DNA of 64,000 nt, taken from assembly GCA_036500225.1 (NCBI GenBank), contig DASYCJ010000118.1:28359-92358 (forward strand), written 5' to 3'. A program made the translations under genes and the position numbers. The notes under the pieces were generated by a model, which was given only the letters and a program-made list of their open reading frames with translations, ran no database searches and was not told the DNA's origin. Shown here in pieces: positions 44,326 through 53,694 of the stretch (its first letter is position 1; every line of letters starts with the position of its first letter). The DNA comes from DASUBN01 sp036500225. GTDB taxonomy: Bacteria; Pseudomonadota; Gammaproteobacteria; Natronospirales; REEB76.

Positions 44326-45563
44326 CGACCATGCGCCTCACAGCCCAAGTACGCGACCAGATGGCGGAGCGTGCTTATACGGAGGAGGGGGCGGCGCCGC
44401 GCATCCAGCTGGTGAAGTTCCTCACCACTTTCGGCGTCGGCGGCACCGAGAAGCAGGTGGCTAACCTCACCAAACGTATGGATCGGCAGGCCTTCGACCT
44501 CAGTTTCGCCTGCATGGCTCGCTGGGGAGAGATGATCCAGGAGATTGAGGATCGTCAGGGCATCCAGGTGTCGGAGTACCCGATAGGCCGCCTTTACGGA
44601 CTGAATGCGTTCCTCCAGCAGTGGCGCTTCGCCAAGGCCTTGCGCCGCAGCCGTACCCAGATACTGCACAGCTATAATTTCTACGCGAACATGTTCAGCC
44701 TTCCCGCTGCCAAGCTGGCCGGCGTGCCCTGCGTCGTGGCCTCCATCCGCGACATGGGGATCTACCTCAGTCCCATGAAGCGTCGGGCGCAGAAACTGGT
44801 ATGCCGCCTGGCGGATCGCATCGTCGTGAATGCCGGTGCCATCCGCGACTGGCTGGTGGAGCAAGGCTATCCGGCTGACAAGATCGTGGTGATTCGTAAT
44901 GGAGTCGATACTTCCCGTTTCGGCGCGCGCAACGACGGCGCGGCCCTGCGCCGCGAGTTCGACATCCCGCCACAAGCACCCCTGGTGGTGATGCTGGCCA
45001 GGCTCAATCCCACTAAAGGCATCGATTGCTTCTTCGAAGCTGCCGCTAAGATCCGTGGAACATTCCCCGATGCCTATTTCCTGGCTGTGGGGGAATGCTA
45101 CACGCGGGACGCCGAAGGTGAGATCGTGGTGGACAGCGTCTATCGTAAGGAACTCCAGGACCGCGTCACTTCCCTGGGTCTGACGGACCGGGTCCGTTTC
45201 ACCGGTCTGCGCAAGGATGTGTCGCAGATCCTGGCAGCCGCCGCGGTATCGGTATTGCCTTCCATCAGTGAAGGCATCTCCAATACGCTGCTTGAATCCA
45301 TGGCTGCCGGCGTGCCGGTGGTGGCGAGCCGGGTAGGTGGCACACCCGAAGTCATCGAAGACGATGAACATGGCTTGTTGGTACCGCCCAGTGATCCCGA
45401 GGCCCTGGCAGCCGCCATCTCGCGCGTACTGGGGGACCCGTCCCTGGCCGCGAAGCTAGGCGCCAACGGCCGTCGGCGAGTGATAGCCGAATTCTCCTTC
45501 GAAGCCGTGGTGCAACGCACCGAAGATCTATACCGCGAACTCCTAGCCGCCAAGACCCGCTGA
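44322..45563 (+). CDS. GT4-family glycosyltransferase
   Basis: A 413-residue cytoplasmic GT-B fold transferase. An N-terminal FLTTFGVGGTEKQVANLTKRM leads to a C-terminal nucleotide-sugar domain with the EX7E motif (EGISNTLLE), GVPVVASRVGGTPEVI and LLVPPSDPEALAAAI. It adds one sugar to the lipid-linked repeat unit; donor and acceptor cannot be read from sequence. It overlaps the preceding gene by 4 bases. An in-frame ATG at 44331 may be the true start. Confidence 0.92.
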   Translation: MTTMRLTAQVRDQMAERAYTEEGAAPRIQLVKFLTTFGVGGTEKQVANLTKRMDRQAFDLSFACMARWGEMIQEIEDRQGIQVSEYPIGRLYGLNAFLQQWRFAKALRRSRTQILHSYNFYANMFSLPAAKLAGVPCVVASIRDMGIYLSPMKRRAQKLVCRLADRIVVNAGAIRDWLVEQGYPADKIVVIRNGVDTSRFGARNDGAALRREFDIPPQAPLVVMLARLNPTKGIDCFFEAAAKIRGTFPDAYFLAVGECYTRDAEGEIVVDSVYRKELQDRVTSLGLTDRVRFTGLRKDVSQILAAAAVSVLPSISEGISNTLLESMAAGVPVVASRVGGTPEVIEDDEHGLLVPPSDPEALAAAISRVLGDPSLAAKLGANGRRRVIAEFSFEAVVQRTEDLYRELLAAKTR

Positions 45564-45638
45564 TCCCCGCACTGACCCCTTTCCCTTGACTGACTACTCA
45601 ACGATCTGAGCTGCGCGCATGCGCGCCCGAGGCATTCC

Positions 45639-47048
45639 ATGACTGAGATGTTGCATCACTGGGTGACCGGCGAAGCCAATCGCCGGCCGGAGGCTCTGGC
45701 CGTGACGCTGGACGACGAGCAGCTGACTTATGGCGAGCTCGAAGTCCTCTCCAACCAACTGGCTCGCGCCCTCAAGGAACGGGGCTGCGTGCGTGGCGAT
45801 CGGGTCTGCATGTTGCTGCCCAAGTCACCCTTGGCCGTGGTGTGCCTGCTCGGTATCTATAAGGCAGACTGCGTCTACGTGCCGCTGGATACTACGGCGC
45901 CCGCGACGCAGTTGGCTCATATCATCCTCACCACCGGCAGCCGTTGCCTGCTGGCAGCGGCGAGCCTGGCGCCTCGTGTACGGGAGCTCCTGTCACAACC
46001 GGATCTGCCGGCCCTACGGATAGGTTGGGTCGGCGTGCCGGACCAGAGTGCAGGGCCGCTGCCGGTGGCTTTCCGCTTCTCGGACATCGGTGCCTTGCTC
46101 GGCACTCCACTCCATGGTGCACATCGCGCCCACGACGTCGCTCATATCCTGTTCCGCCACGACCAGGGCAGCACGCCCCGTGGCGTGATGGCGAGCCACG
46201 GCAACGTGGTGAGTTTCGTCGAGTGGGCGAAGAAGTACCTGCGCATGAGCGCGGCCGACCGCATCGCCGGGCATGCCAACCTCACCCACAGCCTCTCCCT
46301 GTTCGACATCTTCGGCAGTTTCAGCTCCGGCGCGGAGCTGCATCTGGTACCCGGATCGGTCCGGCTCCTGCCCGCGCGGGTCACTGCCTGGATCCGCGCT
46401 TCCGGCATCACCCATTGGTGCTCGGACTCCGTGGTGCTGGACGACATCGCCAAGTTCGACGGGGTACAGCCCTGGGACTTCCCCGAATTACGGCGGGTGT
46501 TGTGGAACGGCGAGCCATTGTCCACGCCGGCCCTGAGCTATTGGATGCGGCAGCTGCCGCACGTCGAGTTCACCAACCTGTATGGCAGCACGGAAACTGC
46601 AATCGCCAGCGGTTATCACACCGTCACGTCATTCCCGGAAGACGAGTCGGTGCAGATCCCGCTGGGACGCGCCTGCGGCGGTGCCGAATTGCTGCTGCTA
46701 GACCATAACCTGCAACCTGCGGCCACCGGCTCAGTGGGCGATATCTACGTCCGCGGCACCACTTTAAGCCCCGGCTACTGGCGTGACCCCAGTGCCAACT
46801 CCCGTGCCTTCCCGGAACTCGCTGGCGTGGGGCGGGTATACCGCAGCGGCGACCGCGGTGTGCGCGGGCATGACGGCCTCATCTATGCCGCCGGGCGCGG
46901 CAACGCTTCATCCGCCACGGGCAGCGCCGAACCCAGCCGCCTCAGCGAGACGGTGAGTGGCAGCAAGGTATCTTCTATCCGCTCGATCTCGGGTCGCTGG
47001 CGCGCCTGGGAGGAGTTCTCGAACACCGCCGGCAGTCACCTGGACTGA
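45639..47048 (+). CDS. Adenylation-domain (AMP-binding) protein with degenerate ATP loop and missing C-terminal subdomain
   Basis: A 469-residue ANL-superfamily protein resembling amino acid adenylation domains: LTYGELEVLSNQLARALKERG, CVYVPLDTTAPA, NLYGSTETAIASGYH and YRSGDRG. Two features are abnormal. The ATP-binding loop normally written TSGSTG-x-PKG reads RHDQGSTPRG. After AAGRG the sequence loses all similarity, so the C-terminal subdomain with the A8 hinge and the A10 lysine is absent. Either it is a decayed or specialised enzyme, or ATP activation is done elsewhere. A GNAT, a carrier protein and a CelD-like protein follow. Confidence 0.82.
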   Translation: MTEMLHHWVTGEANRRPEALAVTLDDEQLTYGELEVLSNQLARALKERGCVRGDRVCMLLPKSPLAVVCLLGIYKADCVYVPLDTTAPATQLAHIILTTGSRCLLAAASLAPRVRELLSQPDLPALRIGWVGVPDQSAGPLPVAFRFSDIGALLGTPLHGAHRAHDVAHILFRHDQGSTPRGVMASHGNVVSFVEWAKKYLRMSAADRIAGHANLTHSLSLFDIFGSFSSGAELHLVPGSVRLLPARVTAWIRASGITHWCSDSVVLDDIAKFDGVQPWDFPELRRVLWNGEPLSTPALSYWMRQLPHVEFTNLYGSTETAIASGYHTVTSFPEDESVQIPLGRACGGAELLLLDHNLQPAATGSVGDIYVRGTTLSPGYWRDPSANSRAFPELAGVGRVYRSGDRGVRGHDGLIYAAGRGNASSATGSAEPSRLSETVSGSKVSSIRSISGRWRAWEEFSNTAGSHLD

Positions 47049-47073
47049 TACGACCAAGGAACATGGACCTCAG

Positions 47074-47613
47074 ATGGAACTGATCCCGTTCGAAGGTGAG
47101 CAACTCATCAGCCTCGGCGCCTCGTGGCTCGCCGAGAAGCGCAACCACCAATGGCTAGATTTCGGTGATGGCAACGGCCCCATAGGGACGGCTGCGCTCA
47201 ACCATATGAGCCGGGACGATGCACACATCATCCGCGCCTTCACTGCCGATGACGACGATACGCCCATCGGCCTCGTGGCCCTGAGCAGCGTGAACCGGGA
47301 CTTCCGTTCGGCGGTGCTCTGGGCGCTGTTGGGTGACCGGCGCTATGACGCCAAGGGTTATGTCTTCCGTGCCACCTCGGCCATCTTGACCCTGGGTTTC
47401 ACGGATTTCGGGCTCGAGTGCGTCAACACCTGGGCCGTGGAATGCAACCATGCTTCCCTGCGGATCCTCGGGAAGCTCAACTTCACACCTATCGGCCGCG
47501 AACGCCACTGCCACTATATAGATGGACAGCCCTTCGACCGGCTGCTGTTCGAACTGCAATCTGCCGACCACCGGAGCCGCCAGGATGTACGAAGCTCATC
47601 TGCTGCTTTCTAA
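47074..47613 (+). CDS. GNAT acetyltransferase (RimJ/RimL-like)
   Basis: A 179-residue protein with a GNAT fold: PIGLVALSSVNRDFRSAVLWALLGDRRYDAKGYVFRAT, LECVNTWAVECNHASLRILGKLNFTPIGR. It belongs to the RimJ/RimL-like acetyltransferases that modify amino groups of proteins or sugars. The ATG at 47074 is chosen by similarity; a longer frame runs upstream inside the previous gene. The end overlaps the carrier protein gene by 29 bases. It could modify the carrier-bound group or a sugar amine. Confidence 0.85.
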   Translation: MELIPFEGEQLISLGASWLAEKRNHQWLDFGDGNGPIGTAALNHMSRDDAHIIRAFTADDDDTPIGLVALSSVNRDFRSAVLWALLGDRRYDAKGYVFRATSAILTLGFTDFGLECVNTWAVECNHASLRILGKLNFTPIGRERHCHYIDGQPFDRLLFELQSADHRSRQDVRSSSAAF

Positions 47614-47830
47614 GCTGAACGTATTGTTCGAGCGCTCCCTGGGTCTTCCAGCGCCGGCGCCTGATGCTGACCTGTTCGATGGGGGCCTACTGGATTCCCT
47701 CGGCTTCGTCGGGCTGCTGCTGCAGGTGCAGGACGAGTTCGGCCTCAAGTTCACATTCGAGGACATGGACCTGGATCATTTCCGGTCTGTCTCCGGCATC
47801 GCAAGCTTCATCGCGGGCCGGCTGCCGTGA
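47585..47830 (+). CDS. Acyl carrier protein-like (phosphopantetheine-binding)
   Basis: An 81-residue acidic helical protein. The FDGGLLDSLGFVGLLLQVQDEFG block contains the Ser (in DSLG) that receives the 4'-phosphopantetheine arm, so it is a free-standing carrier like DltC or discrete ACPs. Length and motif spacing are normal. It lies between the GNAT and the CelD-like protein, directly in the adenylation/transfer cassette, which suggests that a carrier-bound acyl or aminoacyl group is passed to the polysaccharide. Not the housekeeping AcpP. Confidence 0.87.
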   Translation: MYEAHLLLSKLNVLFERSLGLPAPAPDADLFDGGLLDSLGFVGLLLQVQDEFGLKFTFEDMDLDHFRSVSGIASFIAGRLP

Positions 47831-47860
47831 CACGCGGTCCGGTCGGGGTCATATAACTTC

Positions 47861-49069
47861 ATGTCGAGAAAGCCCATGCAGACTTCGCTCTCTACCTCAT
47901 CCCTCCCAATGCCGGCCTCGGATGGCATCATCGCCACGGAGCCCTTGCGCGTCGAACTCCTGCAAGACACAGCCGGTCTCGACGCCCTGCGTCCTGAATG
48001 GCAGGAACTCCTCAAGGCCAGCAGCGCGGACTGCCTGTTCATGAGCTGGGAGTGGCTGGGTACCTGGTGGAAGCATGTCTCCTCGGGCCGTCGTTTGCAT
48101 GTGCTTACGGTGCGCCGTGGTTCACGCCTGATCGGGATCGCGCCCTGGGCTCTCCGGCCCGCTCAACCGGGCCGCCTCATCCCATTCCGCGCCCTGGAGT
48201 TCATGGGCATGGGCGACATCGGTTCGGATTACCTGGATCTAATCGCGCGTCCGGAGGATGAGGCGGAAGTCGTGCAGGTGCTGGCTGAGCACCTAGAGAC
48301 GCACCGCATGTTCATCGAGTTCCAGCGGGTCAAGCATTCCTCCCAGAGGGTCGGCACGCTGGTGTCAGGGCTCGGCCGGGCAGGTTGGCAGACCCAACAA
48401 GCTATCACCGAGAATTGCGCTTATCTCGATCTCAAGGGCCACACCTGGAAGAGCTATCTCTCCACCGTGAGCCGCTCGCATCGCGCCAACGTGAACCGTC
48501 GTCTGCGCCGCCTCAAGGAATCCTTCCAGACGGTGGAATTCCAGAAAGCGGAGGATGAAGCCACCCGGATGAGCCTGTTCAAGGAATTCATGCATCTGCA
48601 TGCCATGCGCTGGTCAGGCGATGAAAGTTCCACAGCCTTGACCGGGCCGGACGTGATCGCCTTCCATGAAGAGTTCAGCCGTATCGCACTGGAGCGGGGC
48701 TGGCTCCGGCTCTATGTGCTGCGCCTGGATGGCAAGGCCGTGGCATCTACCTACAGCTTCCGCTACGGCGATGTCTTCTACTACTACCAGGCGGGTTACG
48801 ACACGGCCTACAACTCCTACAGCGTGGGTCTCTCTACCCTTGCCCAGGCGGTGGAACGCTCGATAGAAGAAGGCATCACCGAGATCGATTTCCTGCATGG
48901 TGAGGAGGAGTACAAGGCCCTCTGGACCCGTACCCGTCGCGATCTCGAGCGCACCCAGTGCTTCCCGCCGAACGTCTATGGTGCCGTGTACCGCAAGGCC
49001 ATGGGTCTGCGCCGCGGCATCAAACGGCTGATCCGATGGCCGAATCGCCTGCATGAGGTCCAGGCATGA
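47861..49069 (+). CDS. FemAB/CelD-like acyltransferase of the exopolysaccharide locus
   Basis: A 402-residue protein of the double-GNAT CelD/FemAB type: LRPEWQELLKASSADCLFMSWEWLGTWW, RLIGIAPWAL, YSFRYGDVFYYYQAGYDTAYNSYSVGLSTLAQAVERSI, ITEIDFLHGEEEYKALWTR. Close relatives are common in PEP-CTERM/XrtA polysaccharide loci, where the reaction is not established. Placed next to the carrier protein it is the best candidate for the transferase that moves the carried group to a sugar. It overlaps the flippase gene by 4 bases. Confidence 0.85.
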   Translation: MSRKPMQTSLSTSSLPMPASDGIIATEPLRVELLQDTAGLDALRPEWQELLKASSADCLFMSWEWLGTWWKHVSSGRRLHVLTVRRGSRLIGIAPWALRPAQPGRLIPFRALEFMGMGDIGSDYLDLIARPEDEAEVVQVLAEHLETHRMFIEFQRVKHSSQRVGTLVSGLGRAGWQTQQAITENCAYLDLKGHTWKSYLSTVSRSHRANVNRRLRRLKESFQTVEFQKAEDEATRMSLFKEFMHLHAMRWSGDESSTALTGPDVIAFHEEFSRIALERGWLRLYVLRLDGKAVASTYSFRYGDVFYYYQAGYDTAYNSYSVGLSTLAQAVERSIEEGITEIDFLHGEEEYKALWTRTRRDLERTQCFPPNVYGAVYRKAMGLRRGIKRLIRWPNRLHEVQA

Positions 49070-50568
49070 CGGCCACTCCGGAGGGCAGTTCGGTATTCAA
49101 GCCCGCGTTCATGTTGATGTCCGGTCGGGCGCTTGGTTTCGTGGCGGCTTTCGCCATCCCGGTGGTGCTGGTACGGATCTTCGACCAGACTGAATTCGGC
49201 ACCTATAAGCAGCTGTTCCTGCTCTATACCACGCTCTATGGCATCGCCCAGGTGGGCATGGCCGAGAGCCTGTACTACTTCCTGCCTTCAGCGCCGGCCC
49301 AACGCGGCAGTTTCATCCTGAATTCACTACTGGCTCTGGGACTGGCCGGGGTCTTCTGCCTGGCGCTGCTCTGGGGCGGGTCGGGTTGGCTCGGCAGATG
49401 GTTCCACAACCCGGGATTGTCGTCCTATGTGCCCTTAGTGGGGGTGTATCTGCTGCTGATGCTGATGGCGGCGGTGTTCGAGATCGTGATGATCACCCGG
49501 CGTCATCACCTGTTCGCCTTCGGTGCCTATGCGCTCTCGGACCTGGTGCGTGCCAGCCTGTTCGTCATCCCAGCGCTCATATTCCACAGTCTGGCGGCGG
49601 TGTTCCTCGGTGCAGTGGCCTTCGCACTATTGCGCCTCAGCACGGTGCTCACCTACCTGAAGCAGGAGTTCCCGAGGCGACCGCCTTTCGACTGGAGCCT
49701 CATGAAACGGCACCTGGCCTATGCCATGCCATTTGCCATCGCGGTGTCCCTGGAAAGCGCCCAGACCAACCTGCACATGTATGTGGTGTCCTCCTATTTC
49801 ACCACTGCCACCTTCGCTATCTACTCGGTCGGCTGCCTGCAGGTGCCCCTGGTGGATTTCCTGATGACTTCGACCAGTAGCGTGATGATGGTGCAGATGA
49901 GGGAAGACCTCAGGGAAGGGCGCCGTGAAGCTGCGCTCGACCTCTGGCTGGACACCACCCGCAAACTGGCGATGGTGTTCGCCTGCCTGGTGGGTGGCCT
50001 CATCGTCACCGCCCACCAACTGATCGTGCTGCTGTTCACCTCGAATTATGCCGCCAGCGCGCCATTGTTCTCGGTCTGGACCATCAGCATGCTGTTCGCG
50101 GCGATCATGACCGACAGCGTGCTTCGGGTGCATGCCGATACCAAGTTCCTCATCCTGCTCAACGTCATCCGGCTCGCTGTGGTGGCCATCGCCATCGGCC
50201 TGTTCCTGAAGTGGTTCGGCCTGATGGGCGCGGTGCTGGTGACCTTGCTGTCTACGCTCACCGCCAAGGGAGTAGGCATCACCCGGGTGCGCAAGCTCAT
50301 GGGTTGCAGCTTCGCCCGGGTCCTGCCCTGGAAGAGCCTGGCCTCGATCCTGGCCATAACCGCAGTCTCCATGCTGCCGGCGATGCTGCTGAAACCGGTC
50401 TTGGATCTGCCCTTGCTGCCGTCTCTCCTGGTATCGGGCGCTCTCTTCAGCCTCTGCTACGGGGGGCTGCTCTGGTTCTTCGGCCCGCTCAAGGATTCTG
50501 AGCGTCGCCTCGTCGCACATTGGCTACAGACACCCGTCTCGCGCGTCACCGGTAATCGGCGCGCCTGA
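49066..50568 (+). CDS. Wzx-type lipid-linked oligosaccharide flippase
   Basis: A 500-residue inner membrane protein with about twelve to fourteen hydrophobic segments in the MATE/MVF-like polysaccharide exporter fold. It starts FKPAFMLMSGRALGFVAAFAIPVVLVRIFDQTEFGTYKQLF, the usual pattern of these flippases. It moves the undecaprenyl-linked repeat unit to the periplasm for the polymerase at 42973. Its ATG overlaps the CelD-like stop. Confidence 0.92.
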   Translation: MTATPEGSSVFKPAFMLMSGRALGFVAAFAIPVVLVRIFDQTEFGTYKQLFLLYTTLYGIAQVGMAESLYYFLPSAPAQRGSFILNSLLALGLAGVFCLALLWGGSGWLGRWFHNPGLSSYVPLVGVYLLLMLMAAVFEIVMITRRHHLFAFGAYALSDLVRASLFVIPALIFHSLAAVFLGAVAFALLRLSTVLTYLKQEFPRRPPFDWSLMKRHLAYAMPFAIAVSLESAQTNLHMYVVSSYFTTATFAIYSVGCLQVPLVDFLMTSTSSVMMVQMREDLREGRREAALDLWLDTTRKLAMVFACLVGGLIVTAHQLIVLLFTSNYAASAPLFSVWTISMLFAAIMTDSVLRVHADTKFLILLNVIRLAVVAIAIGLFLKWFGLMGAVLVTLLSTLTAKGVGITRVRKLMGCSFARVLPWKSLASILAITAVSMLPAMLLKPVLDLPLLPSLLVSGALFSLCYGGLLWFFGPLKDSERRLVAHWLQTPVSRVTGNRRA

Positions 50569-50610
50569 GATTCATATGCACTTATATAAGAAATTTTCGG
50601 AGGGACTGAA

Positions 50611-51693
50611 ATGATCCGGACCGTGGTCAAAGCGGCGGCCGCAGCGACCCTGCAGCGCACCGGGATGGCGGCTCTCATCGGGGCACGCTCGCGCAAGGTG
50701 GCCATGCCGCTGGTGGTGGGTTACCACCGGGTGGTGGATGATTTCCAGGCCCAATCCCGTGGCTGCATGCAGTCGTTATTGATAACCACCGCCACCCTCG
50801 AGAAACAGCTGGACTGGATCGGGCGACGCTTCGATTTCGCGGACCCGGATGGCATGGACGCCTGGCTGGAAGGTGCACGCCCGGGACGCAAGCCGGTGGC
50901 CGTAGTCACTTTCGATGACGGATACCGGGACGTATACGAGAATGCCTTCCCGCTATTGCAGCGCAAGGGCATCCCGGCCGTGTTCTTCATGGTCACCGAC
51001 CTGATCGGGACTCGCGGGCTGCAGATACACGATGAGCTCTATGTGCTCATGACCCGAGCCCTGCCGAGTTGGACCGATCCCCGTGCTGAACTCATCAAGG
51101 TGCTGAGCGACGCCAGGATATCCAGTTTCGCTATCAGGGGCATCAATACCGCCCTCGCGGACCCAGCGGCCGCTACCCGCGCGCTCCTGGCGAGCCTTAC
51201 CCAATCCCAGGTGCAACGTGTGATGCAGACCCTGCGTCTGCGGGTCGGGCCGCCGCGTCAGGATGATGACTTCGCGCCCATGGATTGGGACATGTTGCAG
51301 GAGATGCAGCGTGCCGGCATGAAGATCGGCTCCCACACCAGGAGCCATGCGCTGCTCACCAACGAGTCGGCGGAGAAGATCAGGCAGGAGCTGCAGGGTT
51401 CGCGCAAGGCCCTTGAACAGCGGCTCGGCCCCGGCATCCGGCACTTCGCCTACCCGGATGGCCGCTTCGATGCCCTGGTGGTGGACGGCCTGGTGGAGTC
51501 GGGCTATCGCTTCGGCTACACCACGTGTTCGCACCGGCATGCAGAGCACCCGGCCCTAACTATCCCGCGGCGCCTGCTGTGGGAGAACGCCTGCCTCGAT
51601 GCTTTCGGTCAATTCTCGCCGGCGGTGATGAACTGCCAGGTGAATGGCATCTTCGACTTCGCAGCCCGCTGCGAAACCAACCACGTTGAGTGA
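50611..51693 (+). CDS. Polysaccharide deacetylase (NodB-homology)
   Basis: A 360-residue carbohydrate esterase 4-type protein. The metal/catalytic motif TFDDGYRDVYENAFPLLQ is near residues 102-119 and the GSHTRSHALLTN His motif near 241-252. A canonical DDG and a HxxxH are present, so it should be active in removing N-acetyl groups from amino sugars. There is no signal peptide, as expected for deacetylases acting on lipid-linked precursors inside the cell. A GGAGG site precedes the ATG. Confidence 0.9.
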   Translation: MIRTVVKAAAAATLQRTGMAALIGARSRKVAMPLVVGYHRVVDDFQAQSRGCMQSLLITTATLEKQLDWIGRRFDFADPDGMDAWLEGARPGRKPVAVVTFDDGYRDVYENAFPLLQRKGIPAVFFMVTDLIGTRGLQIHDELYVLMTRALPSWTDPRAELIKVLSDARISSFAIRGINTALADPAAATRALLASLTQSQVQRVMQTLRLRVGPPRQDDDFAPMDWDMLQEMQRAGMKIGSHTRSHALLTNESAEKIRQELQGSRKALEQRLGPGIRHFAYPDGRFDALVVDGLVESGYRFGYTTCSHRHAEHPALTIPRRLLWENACLDAFGQFSPAVMNCQVNGIFDFAARCETNHVE

Positions 51694-51732
51694 GACGCGC
51701 TGAGGCGCGCCAATCCAGGAGAATTTCCAACG

Positions 51733-53667
51733 ATGTGCGGCATAGCAGGCATATTCAGCATCGGCGAACAGCCGGTGTACCCAGGTGAAGTGAAGGCCAT
51801 GTGCGATTCCATCGTGCATCGCGGCCCCGACGACGCCGGTTACTACGTGAAGGGCAGGGTGGGGATCGGCATGCGCCGCCTCAGCATCATCGACCTCGCC
51901 ACCGGCCATCAGCCGGTGCACAACGAGGATCGTACCGTCTGGGTGGTGATGAACGGCGAGATCTACAACTACCGTGAGTTGCGCGTCGACCTCGAGAAGC
52001 GCGGCCACCGTTTCTACACTTCCACAGATACCGAAGTCGTCGTCCATCTCTATGAAGAGTTCGGCGGCGAATGCGTCAATCGCCTGCGCGGCATGTTCGG
52101 CTTGGCCATCTGGGATGAGCGCCGCCAGTCGCTGTTCATGGCCCGTGATCGGATCGGCATCAAGCCCCTGTATTACGCCGAGGTCGATGGACGGCTGCTG
52201 TTCGCCTCCGAACTGAAGTCCATCCTGGCCTTGCCCGAAGTGGAACGGCGCCTGAACTGGGGTTCAGTGAACCACCTGTTCACCAGCCTCAGCACCCCCA
52301 ATACCGAGAGCATCATCGCCGGCGTGCATAAGCTGCCGCCCGGGCATAGTCTGACCCTGCGTGCCGATGGCACCCGCAAGCTGGTGCGCTACTGGGAAGT
52401 ACAGTTCCAGCCGGACTACAGCCATGACGAGGAGTATTTCGCCGAGCGGCTGCGCCAGCTCCTCGAGGAGTCGGTGGACCTGCATCTGATCAGCGATGTA
52501 CCCCTGGGAGCCTTCCTGAGCGGAGGCCTCGACTCCAGCTCGGTGGTCGCCTTCATGGCACGTCGCAGTGAGCGGCCGGTGAAGACCTTCTCCATCGGCT
52601 TCCAGGAGCAGGGTTTCGATGAGACCTCCGCCGCACGCGTGGTGGCAGAGCAGTTCGGCACCGAACACACCGAGCTCATCCTGAAGCCCGATGTCGAGGC
52701 CCTGGTCCAGGACATCGTCTGGCATCTGGACGAGCCCTTCGGCGATTCTTCCGCCATCCCCACCTATATGGTCTCCAAGCTCGCTGCCGAGCAGGTCAAG
52801 GTGGTGTTGTCCGGCGACGGCGGCGACGAGTTGTTCGCCGGTTACGACCGTTACGTGGTGGAGCAGCGGGAGCGCCGCTACGAATATGCGCCGGCGCCCC
52901 TGCGCAAGGTGCTGGGACTCATCGGCGCTTCCATGCCCGAGGGGGCCAAGGGCCGCAACTTCCTGAAGCATGTGGCCTTGTCCGGGTCCCAGCGCTACCT
53001 GGATTCGAGCAGCCTGTTCAAGGCGGACCAGAAGCGCCGCCTGTTCCGTCCCGAGGCCGCAGCCCTAATCGGCAGCCATGATCCCTGGCGCGAGGCTCAT
53101 GCCTTCTTGAAGGGCCTGGATGGCGACTGGCTGTCTACGCTGCAGCATTGGGACCTCAAGAATTACCTGCCGCTGGACATCCTCACCAAGGTAGACCGGA
53201 TGAGCATGGCGCATTCATTGGAAGCACGGGTCCCACTGCTGGATCACAAGCTGGTGGAATTCGCCGCCACCATCCCGCCTGAGTACAGGCTGCGCAAGGG
53301 AGAGACCAAGAGCATCTTCAAACGCGCCATGCGCGGCATCCTCTCCGACGAGATCATCGACCGGCCCAAGCACGGTTTCGCCGTGCCGCTGGGTTCGTGG
53401 TTCCGGGGCCGCCTCGGTGGCTTCGCCCGGGAACTGCTGCTGCCCACCGGTGGCGCACGCCAGGAGATGTTCGATCGCGGGTACGTCACCCAGCTCCTGG
53501 ACATGCACGAACGCGGCCGCGACCTCAACCTCCAGCTCTGGACCCTGATCTCATTCGAGCTGTGGTGCCGTCGGTTCCTCGACGTGCCGCCCGCCCGCCA
53601 GGATATGGACATGCCGCTGCCTTTGCCGGCCAAGGGTCAGTACATGGGCTTCGCCGCTCAGCCGTAA
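51733..53667 (+). CDS. Asparagine synthase-like amidotransferase 1
   Basis: A 644-residue class II glutamine amidotransferase. It has N-terminal MCGIAGIF with nucleophile Cys2 and a C-terminal synthetase domain whose ATP loop is SGGLDSSS (about residue 259). The EKMSMAHSLEARVPLLDH-type segment (KVDRMSMAHSLEARVPLLDH) is intact. In XrtA-linked loci such enzymes are common and may amidate uronic acids of the polymer rather than aspartate. It differs from the second copy at 59194 in the C-terminal part. Confidence 0.9.
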   Translation: MCGIAGIFSIGEQPVYPGEVKAMCDSIVHRGPDDAGYYVKGRVGIGMRRLSIIDLATGHQPVHNEDRTVWVVMNGEIYNYRELRVDLEKRGHRFYTSTDTEVVVHLYEEFGGECVNRLRGMFGLAIWDERRQSLFMARDRIGIKPLYYAEVDGRLLFASELKSILALPEVERRLNWGSVNHLFTSLSTPNTESIIAGVHKLPPGHSLTLRADGTRKLVRYWEVQFQPDYSHDEEYFAERLRQLLEESVDLHLISDVPLGAFLSGGLDSSSVVAFMARRSERPVKTFSIGFQEQGFDETSAARVVAEQFGTEHTELILKPDVEALVQDIVWHLDEPFGDSSAIPTYMVSKLAAEQVKVVLSGDGGDELFAGYDRYVVEQRERRYEYAPAPLRKVLGLIGASMPEGAKGRNFLKHVALSGSQRYLDSSSLFKADQKRRLFRPEAAALIGSHDPWREAHAFLKGLDGDWLSTLQHWDLKNYLPLDILTKVDRMSMAHSLEARVPLLDHKLVEFAATIPPEYRLRKGETKSIFKRAMRGILSDEIIDRPKHGFAVPLGSWFRGRLGGFARELLLPTGGARQEMFDRGYVTQLLDMHERGRDLNLQLWTLISFELWCRRFLDVPPARQDMDMPLPLPAKGQYMGFAAQP

Positions 53668-53694
53668 ATACTTCCGCACTCTCCAAGAAAAACC

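Noticed and set aside
46900..47073. Frameshift that would restore the missing C-terminal subdomain of the adenylation protein
   Set aside because: The two other plus-strand frames were read through this stretch; neither gives the GRxDxQ-type hinge or any ANL-family sequence.
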